From NCBI GenBank assembly GCA_038373885.1, contig JAWZYV010014407.1, positions 124,001 through 188,000 of the forward strand: 64,000 bases of DNA, given 5' to 3'. Under the pieces are notes generated by a model. It saw only the letters and a list, made by a program, of their open reading frames with translations, did not search any database and was not told the DNA's origin. Below are positions 25,062 through 35,810 of this stretch, piece by piece. Within the stretch, counting starts at the first letter, position 1. Each line of letters opens with the position of its first letter. The stretch comes from Cheiracanthium punctorium. Its lineage: Eukaryota > Arthropoda > Arachnida > Araneae > Cheiracanthiidae. The position numbers and the translations under genes were made by a program.

Positions 25062-25256
25062 ACATCCTGCTAAATTTTCGATTTTTAAGATTTTTTTCTG
25101 AGAGTTTCGCAACTGATACAGATTTATCGTTTACTACGATGTATCGTACGGCTTGTAAAGAGACATTCTAAAAATATTGAAGTACATGACTTAAATAATT
25201 TATTTGTATTTGTGTAGCAAAACTACATGATTTTTTCGAACTACACCGTTAATTCT
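25062..25256 (+). repeat. Dispersed repeat, copy 2 of an inverted pair
   Basis: This aligns with the reverse complement of 21060-21300 across 'cctgctaaattttcgattttt' to 'actacaccgtt'. Downstream of it the sequence diverges into unrelated AT-rich DNA. Confidence 0.65.
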
Positions 25257-25893
25257 CTTGATGTCCAAGTGTTTGAACAGTTACGCCAACACGGGAAAAA
25301 GAATTTTAAAAAAGAGGCGATTCACTATAAACGCATTGTACAACAGAAACTGGACGAAATTAAACGGTATCGAGATACATTTTCTTACAAAAAACAGGAG
25401 GGATTTTTTTTTTTCTTTAACGATGTTAAAAAGGGGTTTCATGCTTTTGTATACAAACGTCTGTACATAGAGACCGAATTGTTTTAATTTAAGTATAGTA
25501 ATAGAAGTAGTAAGAAGTAATAGTAGAAAAATAATCTTCTGGAATAGAGTACCAAATTGTGGTCTCTGCAATAAACAACCCTTTATTTAGAAAAAAACTT
25601 GTCTAACCTCAGGTCTTTCGAATAGAGTTTTCATTCAATAAAATCTTCTTTATGTCCAGTAAGAATACTTTGTAAAATTCCTTAAATGGAGCCTACATTC
25701 GGAGAACATGAAAGGAAGCATTTTCTGATCTTGATGCTTTTACTGGACAGAAGGATTCAAGCTCTTTACCTCCTGCTGCTCTTTCAAAAAATTAACTCCC
25801 CTCTCCGAGTCCGTAGCCATAAAAAAAAATCGGGGGGGGGGGGGGAATACAGTGCTTCGCGGGAGAATATGTAGAGTTAAAATTGTTTCACCT
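25257..25893. other. Non-coding stretch
   Basis: AT-rich with a G tract near 25831-25843. Overlapping short open frames at 25227-25571 lie on both strands and have no recognisable domains. Confidence 0.5.
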
Positions 25894-26203
25894 TTAACCC
25901 TTTAACGTACGGTGTTCTCGCTGTGAGGACACGATTCCGACGTTTTAGCTGTTTTGATACACAATGAATAAATTTGATTTCAATTAAATACCCAAGGATG
26001 GCATCTAGATGGGCTGCCCATTGTCGAAAAAGTACAGCCGTTGCCATCGAAGAATTTAAGAAACAGCAAGATGGCTGTAATCAGCAATCTGCAGCATGCA
26101 CTGGCTGAATTGACCCACCACTATCTTGCTGGCAGTTAAATGGTGCGATGGCAACTGCGCCACTTTTTCGACATTGGGAAATGGTTGCGCTTTAAAGGGT
26201 TAA
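25894..26203. repeat. TTAA foldback MITE, copy A (intact, 310 bp)
   Basis: It begins TTAACCCTTTAACG and ends CTTTAAAGGGTTAA, giving TTAA duplications and CCCTTTAA inverted ends, a pattern seen in piggyBac-type non-autonomous elements. Inside, two arms of an inverted repeat (cagccgttgccatcg...cgatggcaactgcg) surround a short centre with AGATGG/CATCTT words. It has no coding frame. Related copies lie at 26970, 27288, 31305, 49498, 50283 and 52323. Confidence 0.8.
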
Positions 26204-27287
26204 CTGATCCCCAGAATCAAAGCAAAAAAAAAAAAAAAAAAAAAAAAACTACTAATGCAATGAGTAAAATTTCGAGGGGGAGAGGGTCAAACCCCCATGA
26301 TCCCCCTGGATACGGCCTTGCCCCCTTTTCAAGACTCTTTCCCCTTTTGAAGATTGCAAGCACACCCAAGTGAAAAAGATAAACAAATAAAACCAGTGAA
26401 CAAATTTGCATGTGATTTTTTGGGGGACTTTTACTTGACAATTTTCTGATTTTTTGACTTTTCAGTGACCTTCGTGACCGTTAGACATCCCTTTTTAGAT
26501 GGTTTCAAATTTTCCTTCACCCTGACTTCATGTTGAAATAAGTTAACATGTATAACCAGCATTAAATACATAGTTAGCAATAAGTTGAAATAAGTTTCAT
26601 GTTAACAATAAAAAACCATTAGGACAAAAATGGCTGAGCGGCATAAAACGTTTAAATTATTTTTCCTGGGAGATCATTAATTTAGGCGAAGTGTTCGGTG
26701 CCAAGCCAAAGGGGAGAGAAAAAATAAAAAAAACTGCATAATCAATTTGAGGACGGTTTACAAGTGTATTGAAGATCGATTAATGTTAATTATTATCTTG
26801 AAGACGGGGGAGGGGGAATGACCTTAAGAGAGAACATTGATTTTTATATTAGAGTAATGTAGAGGCTTGAAAGAATTTGCTTTACAGAAATTATTTCGTA
26901 TATAATACTTTTCGTATACAGAAATTATTTCGGCGGCCAGCTGTGTCATAAAACTTCTTTACCCCTGTGACGTCAGATGGGCAATTCGATCGACCGCCAT
27001 GTTGTTGGTAGTTAAATGGATCGATGGCAACGGCTGCACTTTTTCAGCGTTGGGCTGTCTATATAGTTGGTTTTCTATATTTATGTAAAAATGCTAGCGC
27101 TTAAAAAAAGGATTAAACTACTGAGCATGGATCTCATACTTTGAAAATTTCGTCATCAATTCAAGCTCAACAAAGGCCAAACAAAATTATAGAGTCCAGG
27201 CTAGGGAGGGGGGTGGGCTGAACCTGTCTCGTCGCCATCGCAAACGTCCATTTCTAACTCAGCTTACAGCAATTACATTTGCGGGAG
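26204..27287. other. Non-coding stretch with a partial TTAA-family copy
   Basis: An A tract of about 22 bases lies at 26226-26247, next to a solo hAT MITE end (CCTGGATACGGCCTTG, near 26307-26322). At about 26970-27117 a degraded piece of the TTAA foldback family is recognisable by 'gggcaattcgatcgaccgccatgtt' and 'gatggcaacggctgcac'. No gene is seen. Confidence 0.5.
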
Positions 27288-27540
27288 TTAACCCTTTAAG
27301 GCGCAACCCTTTCCCAATGCTGAAAAAAGGGCAGCCGTTGCCATCGCTCGACTTAACTACCAGCAAGATGGTGGACGATCGAAACGTTCATCGCGTGCCA
27401 CAGATCTAGAGACCCTTTTTTTGACGACAGCTGGCTGACGGCTGCCCCTTTTTCAGCATTGGGCAATCTGTCAAGCTGTTCTCGCATTCTTCCATTTTTC
27501 AGCAGATGTCAGTGCTGTTAAAAAGAATCGTGACCATTTT

Positions 27541-29338
27541 TACTTCCTTGTAAGTAGTATAAGGAAGTAATGTGATCCCGAAAAATTTTGGGGGCCAAAT
27601 TTCGACATAAAAACCGATTTTGATTACCTCTAAATTTAATTTAAAAACTTTTTTCGATGCATCTCATCGTAGGCTAGCATGCACGATCATATTAACGCGT
27701 CTGCAACTCATTTTGACCAGTGGCGAGTCTACTGTGGCCAGTTTTTCCATGCCGTCTGTACGTACGTACGTATGTATGTAACTCGCATATCTCAAAAACT
27801 ATTGGTCGTAGAATGTTGAGATTTGATATTTAGGATTGTTCTATGATCTAGTTGTGCACCTCCCCTTTTGGTGGCAATCGAATGGATAGTTTATGTACAG
27901 GACCGCCCAAAAGATTCGAAATACATTACGCTCTATGGGCCGAAATTCATTAAACTCGCCTAACTCAAAAGCTATTAGGCGTAGAATGTCGAAACTTCAT
28001 ATTTTGGATAGTTGTAACATCTAGTTGTGCACCTCCCCTTTGGTTCCATTCGACTGGATAGTTTATCTACAGGACCGCCCAAAAGATTCGAAATACATTA
28101 CGCTCTATGGGCCGAAATTCATCAAAGCGTTTTTTAGAGGTATTGGGCTATTTCAAACGACTCAGAAGTGATATATGCTGTAAAGAGTTAGAAAATGAAT
28201 TTCTCCATTAAAAAAACTGTCTTTATCATTTATAGTTCTGCTACAGGAACACTCAAAAGATTTCCAATACATTACGGTCAATAGCAATTTTAGGGGCATT
28301 CATCCATTTCAAGCATAATACCGTCCTACCACATAAGTTAGGTAATGGTCCGACCACGGTCACGTGCCTCCCTCAAGAACTATGCCAAAAGTCGCCAAGC
28401 TTGGCGACTTTTGGTGTACGTGTGTGCATATTTAACTCTCAAATCTCAAAAACTATTATGAAATTTCATATATAAGAATGTTGTAACATCTAGTTGTGCA
28501 TCTCGATTTTTGGTTCCAATCTACTGGAGAGTTTATTTACAGGACCACCGAAAAGAATTTCAGTACCTTAATGTCTATGGACATCTTCATTATAATACAA
28601 CTGTAGACAGTCATTGTTTGGTACATACCCAAAATCTCGCCGTCTGTCCTCGACCTTGGCGAGTTTTGGCGAAATATCGCCAAATTTGGCGATAGTCAGT
28701 CATTTGGTCCATGCCCAAAGTATCGCCATTTGTCATCGTTCTTGGCGAGTTTTGGCGAAATATCGCCAAATTTGGCGATAATCTGTCATTGTTTGGTTTA
28801 TGCTTAAAATCTCGCCAAATGTCGTCGACATTGACGAGTTTCGCCGAAATATCGCCAAATTTGGCGCCAAAAATTATTTCCTATTTTGTATAACTCTAAA
28901 ACTTTAACCCGTAGATTTTTTAACTTTGTATTTAGAACTATTGTAATATCTAACTGTTTTCAATATCTTTTTTGACAGCAATCGACTGAGAATTTATTTA
29001 CATGGTGAGCCAAATGACTTTAAATACATTGAGGTGTATAGATGCATTCAATTCATTGAAAGTCTGGGGTCAGTGACTACTTTGGCTATCCCCAAAATCT
29101 CGCTGACTATCTCAAGTTTGTCGGCTTTTGGTGAAATATCGCCAAATAAAGTGTTAGAAGGAAATCTTTCAAATTGAACTCAGCTTGGCGATATCGAAAT
29201 ATTTGGCTAGAAATCGCTAAACCTTACTATTATTGATATTTTATCTCTTTCAAACAAATAAATTTAGAGGAAGTGCGTCGAAAATATTTTTGATCTAATG
29301 GACGTGCAAGGAAGTCATGTGTTGGACACATCAGATTT
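27541..29338. repeat. 1.8-kb insertion rich in tandem and GGCGA palindromic repeats
   Basis: The left edge carries ACTTCCTT-N11-AAGGAAGT (27541-27567), and the right edge has caaggaagt followed by cacatcagatttttt. Inside, a unit of about 169 bp is repeated. It contains 'ctagttgtgcacctcccctt', 'gtttatctacaggaccgcccaaaagattcg' and 'aatacattacgctctatggg', lies near 27785-27953 and 27954-28122, and has more divergent copies to about 29060. GGCGA palindromes fill 28385-28414 and 28617-28870. Related pieces occur at 49085-49170, 55900-56470 and 63530-63620, so this is a dispersed family. No transposase frame is visible. Confidence 0.7.
28617..28866. repeat. Three tandem units of about 88 bp with GGCGAAATATCGCC cores
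   Basis: Units start near 28617, 28703 and 28793. Each runs TTTGGT..AT.C..AAA.TCTCGCC, then TTGGCGAGTTTTGGCG, then AAATATCGCCAAATTTGGCG. The GGCGATATTTCGCC-like and CGCCAAATTTGGCG words are self-complementary, so each unit can fold. Unit 3 diverges at the end (GGCGCC). Most likely it is a satellite-like part of the host insertion. Confidence 0.75.
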
Positions 29339-29500
29339 TTTTAACGGGAAATGACGTGCTAAAAAGTAAAGGATTATCGTGGAGCTATGTCACCCGCAAC
29401 TATTTTTATAGAAGTCAAATCTATTCTTCGTGACTGGCAACAGCCAAAACGTCAGAGTTTGGTGATCCCAGAGCGGGAACACTGCGCGTTAAAGGGTTAA

Positions 29501-30987
29501 AAGTCTTTGGCAATTGGAAGGGTTTTAAAGACACAACAATCAAAAAATCCAAAAGAGACGAAACAAAAGTGAACTTAAATTTGAAGCCAAATTCAACTGG
29601 ATCCGGTTTATAACTCTCACAAGAGAGGAAAGAAAATAAGACTTTTTATTACCACTATAATCAAATTCGTATCTTGCTTCGGATATGTTGTTAATATTTT
29701 CTTCTGCGCGAACTGTGGAAGAACCATCCCTTCGAAATAATTAGCATTTTTAGCAATAACTCGATCTGCTCGACGAACCAACAAAAATGCTCCCTCTAGT
29801 AATATAAAGTCTATATTTTATAACCCTGTACAGACGCATATCTCTTCTTTTTTTATAAAGTTCAGACTCAATTGTAGTTTAAAGAATTCGTTCTATACTT
29901 CTTCGCTCAAAGCAACAGAAGGTTTTTAAATTTTCTTTTGTTGTTCTGGCTTTATTTCTTTCACGCACGTGTTCAATTTCTGCCTCCACCCTTTTGCTTT
30001 GCAGAAAGAAGAGATAGAATTCGGGGAATTGGCTGCCGTGTTTTTGGATGACCCTTTATAGAGAGTGCATTTTTCTTTTCTTTATTTTCAAGCTGTTACG
30101 GTTGGGTGAAAATTCTTGGGAATATGGCATTGTACTATGCCTATGAGCCGGTCTCTTAAATTTCTTTACAACGTCATTATGATTTTTTCCCCCTCTTTGA
30201 TTAAATACATTAACTGTAAGTTAAACCGCTTAGCATTCTAAAGAATCGTTTATTCAGAAATGTCTTTTAAGCGTTTGAAAAGAACGCAAAGGCAATAACA
30301 TTTGTTTAATGCTTATGTAACTGAATTATGCTTGCCGGTAACAAAAGTGTCTTAAACTAAGTGGCTTGCCGGTTACAAAAGTGTCTCAATGACATACACA
30401 GACATGTTTTTTTTTTTTTTTTTTTTAAGCTAGGAAGAAATCTGGAAATATTCTTTTCATAAAATAAACTTTTCTTTTCATTTATTCTGCGTTAAAAATG
30501 TTATAACTACATAAAAAGATATTAAAAATATATTAGTAAACATACTTCTATTAAAATAATACTATAAATTAATAATAATAAAAATAATAAAAATAAAACA
30601 ATAGAAATAATTAAGAATTCTCGACAGTTTCCATGGAACACAAAACAATTATACTCTAATAATTTGTAATACTTCCTCTGTTTTGATGCTGCTGCATACA
30701 TGTGTATATTTGAAGATATGTTTCGTCCTTTTCACCTCACATCACTTCGGCTTGATTCCGGAGTGATTTTAAAACAAGTAAGAGTTATATCAAACCCGAA
30801 CGCATAGATAATAAAACACTTTCCAACATGATTTTATTTGGACACTTAATCTCCTTAAAGCAATGTTTGCCTGTTCGATCCCATCCCTTCAAAAATCCGC
30901 CACAGCAGGGCATTCATGGGCCGGATGCCAGGTAGTCAGGTTTAATTTCTACCAAAAGAAGTGCCGTAGGACTAATATTCTCAAGAG
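29501..30987. other. Non-coding stretch, no recognised features
   Basis: AT-rich with a T tract near 30408-30426. GTAACAAAAGTGTCT and GTTACAAAAGTGTCT direct repeats lie about 50 bp apart near 30339 and 30373. No supported gene. Confidence 0.5.
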
Positions 30988-31120
30988 CAGCGGTTCCCAA
31001 TTTCTTAACATTGTGCCCCCCCCCCTCAACTAGCAAAGGATAACTTATGATCCCTCCTCCCAAGCATTCCTTAGCATGCATACAGTTTTTTATTCTTCAA
31101 CAGTGAACATTCAGTCGCTC
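30988..31120 (+). repeat. hAT element end (CAGCGGTTCCCAA family), copy 1
   Basis: It starts CAGCGGTTCCCAATTTC, the terminus of a widespread hAT MITE type. It then reads 'cattgtgcccccccccctcaac' and 'caaaggataactta' to 'gttttttattcttcaacagtgaacatt'. The whole stretch aligns with the reverse complement of 48185-48314. The other end of the element was not found here. Confidence 0.65.
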
Positions 31121-31184
31121 TTTCTACAAAATGAAGACCAATGGCTCACGTGCCAATGGTTTGCCATCCCTGGTGAAGGTAATA

Positions 31185-31262
31185 TGGCGGATCGGTTAGA
31201 GTTTCGGCTTCACTATCAGATAGCTGATGCCGTCTCCTTGTATTCATATCTCTATGTTTTTT
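31185..31262 (+). repeat. Possible tRNA-like SINE head fragment
   Basis: TGGCGGATCGG at 31185-31195 fits the pol III A box TRGYNNANNGG exactly, and 'ttagagtttcggcttc' follows as in a tRNA D arm. A recognisable B box is lacking and no other copy exists in the window, so this could be chance. Confidence 0.3.
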
Positions 31263-31304
31263 AAGGCTGCTCAGAAGTTCTACCGTTTTATAAAGGGCAC
31301 AGCC

Positions 31305-31745
31305 TTAACCCTTTAACGCGCAGTGTTCTCGCTCTGGGAACACCAAACTCTGACGTTTTCACTGTTGCCAGTCACGAAGAATAGATTTGATTTCTATAAA
31401 AATAGTTGCGGGTGACAGAGCTCCAAGAGAATCCTTTACTTTTTAAGCACGTCATTTCCCGTAAAAAAATGGTCACGATTATTTTTAACAGCACTGACAT
31501 CTGCTGAAAATGGATAGATTGTCCAATGCTGAAAAAAGGGTTGCGCCTCAAAGGGCATTGGCCAGTCTATTTCAGCTCAGCTGGCTGTGCCCGCGCACAT
31601 CCAGCTGCGTCAAAAAAGGGTCTCTAGATCTGTGGCACGCGATGAACGTTTCGATCGTCCGCCATCTTGCTGGTAGTTAAGTCGAGCGATGGCAACGGCT
31701 GCCCTTTTTTCAGCACTGGGAAAGGGTTGCGCCACAAAGGGTTAA
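31305..31745. repeat. TTAA foldback MITE, copy C (intact, 441 bp)
   Basis: It begins TTAACCCTTTAACGCGCAGT and ends CGCCACAAAGGGTTAA. It holds two inverted sub-arms around a centre with 'gatctgtggcacgcgatgaacg' and 'cgtccgccatcttgctggtag'. An internal 'gggttgcgcctcaaagggcat' near 31549 is a second copy of the terminal sequence, suggesting an internal duplication or a nested, fused copy. Non-coding. Confidence 0.85.
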
Positions 31746-32442
31746 GACCACATAGTTTCCAAGAGCCACTTGCTGGTCATATACGTCTGGCCAGTGGAAA
31801 ATGACAGTAAATACTTTTTACTATCTCGAGACTGATCAAAACTTCTAGAAAGTCACTTCTAGCAACCTCTCGCTCCAGTTTCCCCATAAATCACACTTCC
31901 TCCCATGAAACCTTTCTAACTTTTTCAAGGTCTCGTGGGGGTTTCCGTCCCGGCAGTTGTTTTAAGAAATAAACGAAATTAAAATCATGAATTACTACAG
32001 GTCTCGGACAATAAATAACTCTCCTTTTCCTGTTTTTATTTCCCCTTCCCCTCCCCCACCCTGGCGGTCCGGTCCTATTTGAAAATCTTGTCGCGTGACG
32101 CGAGGAAGTGCAGAAACTGTGTGCCTGGCGTGCAAACGAGAAAGCCGGACAGGCGCCAGGATTAATCGATACAGATGTGTGTTTGCGATGAGAATTCAGG
32201 TGGGAATTGTTTTTTTTTTTCCCGGACAAAGTGGGGAAAATGTCTGAATGTATTTCTGTCAGCACTTTTCAAACAATGTCTGAAAGTGTTAACCATTACG
32301 GTTTGTCTGTCAATGCAACTAGGCTTCGACTGACGTGAAATTTATATGCTATTGCTATGCGCTACGTCATGTAAACTATTGAGAAGTGTGTATATAGCAT
32401 CCGTAGTTCTAAAACAGGGGCACGCAGATAGTTCGTATATAC
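31746..32442. other. Non-coding stretch, moderately GC-rich near 31900-32180
   Basis: No recognised repeat ends. A 124-residue minus-strand open frame at 31891-32265 has no motif I know, and I see no supporting context, so I do not call it a gene. Confidence 0.4.
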
Positions 32443-33111
32443 ATGGTGTCCCCAAAAGGTGACAGCACGCTTTAATTCTATATCTATTAGAGATAAGTCG
32501 GCAATGTACATTGAAAAAATAGTCAAAATAAGGTAGCAAAAAAGATTATGCTAAGAAAAAATTCCACTCGTTAATTTTCAAAAGTGACACTTTTTAAATG
32601 TGTATAAGACCCCTATACAAAAAAAAAAAAAAAAATCCCAATTAGTAAAATGTACCCACATACACTAATGAGGTGATTAACAAAATTTGAAAATGATACT
32701 CCAAAAAGTATCAAAGATATGAAGTTGAAAATATGCTGACAAAACCACTTTTCAATGGTTCCAGAAAGAAAAACAAAAAAACACGCCAGATGATCGAATT
32801 TTAGGGATCATACAGAAATTAGGTAAGAAAATTAAATTTTTCCACTCTAGCAAGCGTTTACATTGATGTGTAGCCCCCGGTCATCTTCCTTTTAAAGATT
32901 TCTCGGAGACGCTTTATGATGAAAGGCTGAAATTTTATACATCACCGCGTGAGTGTGCGGCGCACATTTTATTAATTGGGAATTCTTTTACCGGAGTCGT
33001 AAACAAATTTAAAAAGTGTCATTTTTTGAAAATTGACGAGATAATTTTTCTTTCTTAACGTAGTCTTTTTTCCTACCTTATTCTGGACATTTTTTCAGGA
33101 CACCCTGTTTA
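32443..33111. repeat. Foldback repeat with GGTGTCC/GGACACC ends
   Basis: The left arm (about 32443-32600) begins ATGGTGTCCCCAAAA and contains 'aataaggtagcaaaaaagattatg' and 'ttttcaaaagtgacactttttaaa'. The right arm (about 33006-33111) carries the complements and ends GGACACCCTGT. A 56-bp segment present only in the left arm (about 32457-32512) breaks the symmetry. A related right arm lies at 53300-53474. A gacaccctgta end also occurs near 2550 and 58546. The superfamily is unknown. Confidence 0.65.
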
Positions 33112-33137
33112 TCAAACTATTCCGATATAATGAACAC

Positions 33138-34849
33138 TAGGGCTGGTCGATATTGGAGTTTGAAATATCGATATCGATACCATCTTATATCGCGATATCA
33201 CGATATATCGATATTTTTCCCACTTAATTTTAGTATTTTTGAAATGTAAGCAATCAAATACATACAAACCGTGAAACCACTTGCTATATTCAAAAATTTA
33301 TTAAAATGGATTTTAACGAGTAGTTGCTGGTACTTTATTTAATTAAAATTAATATATGAAGGGTCCAGGGGTAGAACGACTTTACAATAAAATTTTGCTT
33401 CTGAGAAAAAAAGACTTCGAGGGCCCGCAGTAAAGTGATTTTCCCCATTATACCATAGCTCGTTTCTTTTCTTAATAGTGTTTCTACCCCAAAAACAATT
33501 CAAGTGGTGATAGTGGTCATTTAAAGCTAGAAGATGACACCAATTTCTCATTTTCGAAAAAAGGCTGTAAAGTGGTTTTACCCCTGGACCCTTCATATAT
33601 CTCAGTTCATATCATTTAATGGCAGATTAATATAAACATAGTTTGAAAATTTTCAGTTTTTAAAAAACTGTTTAAATACAAATACTGTCATCGAAATCTG
33701 AACTCGCCGTAAACAACAACAAAAAAGTCAACTGTTTCCAACTGAATAAAATATGCCGACTCCGACAGCTGTGGATTTGCAGTCTCCATACGAATCCCAC
33801 AAAGTTCTTTATTCGGTATTGTAATCGGACTCGGGAATGCTTGATTGACGCGTTAGTTTTTAGTAGCGTTGATGAAAACTGACGGAAATCGGTTTCGGTA
33901 TTTTTTTATCGGCGGCCGCTATCTTTGGAACTTTACCGTTTTCAAGATTTCGATAAAATGAAAAGGGGAAGATCGAATTTATTATGCCGGAATAAATCAG
34001 ATAGTTCGGTAAATATTGATTTTTGGCCCAGCCCTATGCCAACATGTAGAAATTTGCTCTGGGACGGTTTGTAGGCTTTGGAGATGCCGTCGTAGGGCGG
34101 TTCAAGTAAAACTAGTGTTTAAACTGCTCGAAATGAAAATACAGGGAAGCTTCCTATGACTTCCTGGGCCTGTAAGATTAAAAGGTTAAGTTTGGTGTCA
34201 AAGTGTTCGAAATTTTATGTATCGGTGGGGATAAAGTGCCTAGGGGGGTCGAGAATCAATAAAAACGCGCTCCGTTGGATAGTTTCCGAGATATACGTTA
34301 ATTAATTATGGTAATTAGACTAATTAACCATGATTGAGGCTGAAAAGGACTGCAAACATGTAGAAATTGGCTCTGAGACGGTTTCCAGGCTTTGGAGATG
34401 CCGCTGGAGGAGGCTAGCGTTTAAAGTGCCCAAATTGAAAATATAGGGGAGCTTCGTATGACCCCCTGGGCCTGTTAAATTAAAAGGTTAAGTTTGGTGT
34501 CAAAGCATTCGAAATTTTAAGTATCGATGGGGGTGTGGAGTCTAGGGGGGGTCGAGAATAAATAAAAACGCGCTCCGGTGTATAGTTTCCGAGATATAGG
34601 TTAATTAATTATGGTAATTAGACTAATAAACCATGGAGATGCCGCGATCCGGTATCGTCATCAACGGAGAGAAAGCAGTAGCAAGAGCATCACAAGCTGA
34701 TATTGATCTCGGGATTTTCTTATCGCCGGCCTGTATTTTTGACCTTTATCGAATTTGAGATTTCACTGAAATGAAAATGGGAATATCGGATATCTGATGT
34801 TGAAATTAAACCGATATGTCTGTATTTATCGATTTTTGGCCCAGCCCTA
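33138..34849. repeat. 1.7-kb hAT-type element with perfect 8-bp duplication
   Basis: The left end TAGGGCTGGTCGATATTGG at 33138 pairs with the right end CGATTTTTGGCCCAGCCCTA ending at 34849. ATGAACAC flanks both sides (33130-33137 and 34850-34857). The left terminal region is rich in ATCGATAT words. There is no transposase: open frames inside are short. A second right-end copy (ATTTTTGGCCCAGCCCTA) ends at 34036, and a two-unit tandem duplication (34041-34636) separates the two. Confidence 0.85.
34041..34636 (+). repeat. Tandem duplication, two units of about 314 bp, inside the hAT element
   Basis: The units begin with AACATGTAGAAATT at 34041 and 34355. They share 'aggctttggagatgccg', 'attaaaaggttaagtttggtgtcaaag', 'ataaaaacgcgctccg' and 'tagtttccgagata'. 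They differ by scattered substitutions and small indels, so the duplication is not recent. Confidence 0.85.
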
Positions 34850-35751
34850 ATGAACACCTAGACGACTATCCGCAGATCAATCCAAAAGGATAAAATTAAT
34901 TTAGAACTGATAAGTTTAATTAAAACCAGAAAAAAAAGAGTTTGCCTCTCTTGTTACAAGACTTTACGTGGAAAACCTGAGAGTAAAGCTAGAAGAATGA
35001 GAAATCTCCTGCGTTTCGCATTTTTTACTTCTTCCGAATTTCAATGTCTGCCTGTTGTTTACTTTCAGTTTTAAACTGTTTTGTTGGTGTATCTTGTACC
35101 AACCGAAACAATGGTATTGCACCATCTTTTTTTTTTTTTTTTAATAAGTATTTAAGTGATTTTACCTGAAACGCCAGATTTTGTAGATTGTTCTTTAAAA
35201 AAAAATCAAAGAATAATTCAGATACTGTTATTTGAAGATATGCACTTGGGATTGTGATTATTTGAAACAACAAAGCTCTGCTCACAGTAAGAGTTACAGT
35301 GAAAAAATCTCGAATTTCATTCACTTGTTCCAGCGAAAATCGATCGAAGCATAATAAAACCAAAAATGTCGTTGGAACGACATATGTATGACAAAAATTG
35401 GCGGTGTGAAACATTTGCAAATAAAGAGCTTTGTAAAAAATCAAAGACAACGATGAGATAACGTTTCTTGGCACAATTCGCAGAGATAATCAGAAGAAAT
35501 TTTGCACTAACATTAGGGCAAGTTGAAAACTTGGTCAATCCAGTTTTAAAAAGTTCCCCTCTCCTTTCTTTTGTTGTCATTTGTCTTTTATAACGCTTTT
35601 CTTTGCAAATGTTTTACGTCGACAATTTATGAATAAACTTTATGGTAACGACGCGAGATATATGAAAGTATTTTGCACTAATAGAAATTTTGCACTAACA
35701 CAAATTTACAAACACAATTCACAAACACAATAACACAAATTCACAAACACA

Positions 35752-35810
35752 AACTATGAGAGACAGTACAAAATTTGCTTAACACAAATTTTGCACTGTC
35801 TCTCATAGTT
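35752..35810. repeat. Near-perfect 26-bp-arm hairpin next to a short tandem repeat
   Basis: The left arm 35752-35777 (AACTATGAGAGACAGT, then ACAAAATTTG) is the reverse complement of 35785-35810 with a single mismatch, around a 7-nt loop. Just before it, ACACAAATT and CACAAACAC words are repeated several times (35690-35751). Confidence 0.85.

Larger units (their letters stand above)
27288..29500. repeat. TTAA foldback MITE, copy B, split by a 1.8-kb insertion
   Basis: It starts TTAACCCTTTAAGGCGCAAC at 27288 and ends GCGCGTTAAAGGGTTAA at 29500. Compared with copy C (31305-31745), the left part runs to about 27540 (gaatcgtgaccattttt) and resumes at about 29339 (aacgggaaatgacgtgcta). The break falls within a T run, so any target duplication is hidden. 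Confidence 0.8.

Noticed and set aside
28617..28866. Regular repeats that could be read as a CRISPR-like array
   Set aside because: The whole unit, including the 'spacers', is repeated; the genome is animal; no cas genes exist. It is a tandem repeat inside an insertion.
35025..35474. 149-residue minus-strand frame with hydrophobic stretches resembling membrane segments
   Set aside because: The hydrophobic runs come from AT-rich codons (Phe, Leu, Ile). There is a poly-Lys run from a T tract, and no conserved receptor or transporter motif is visible.
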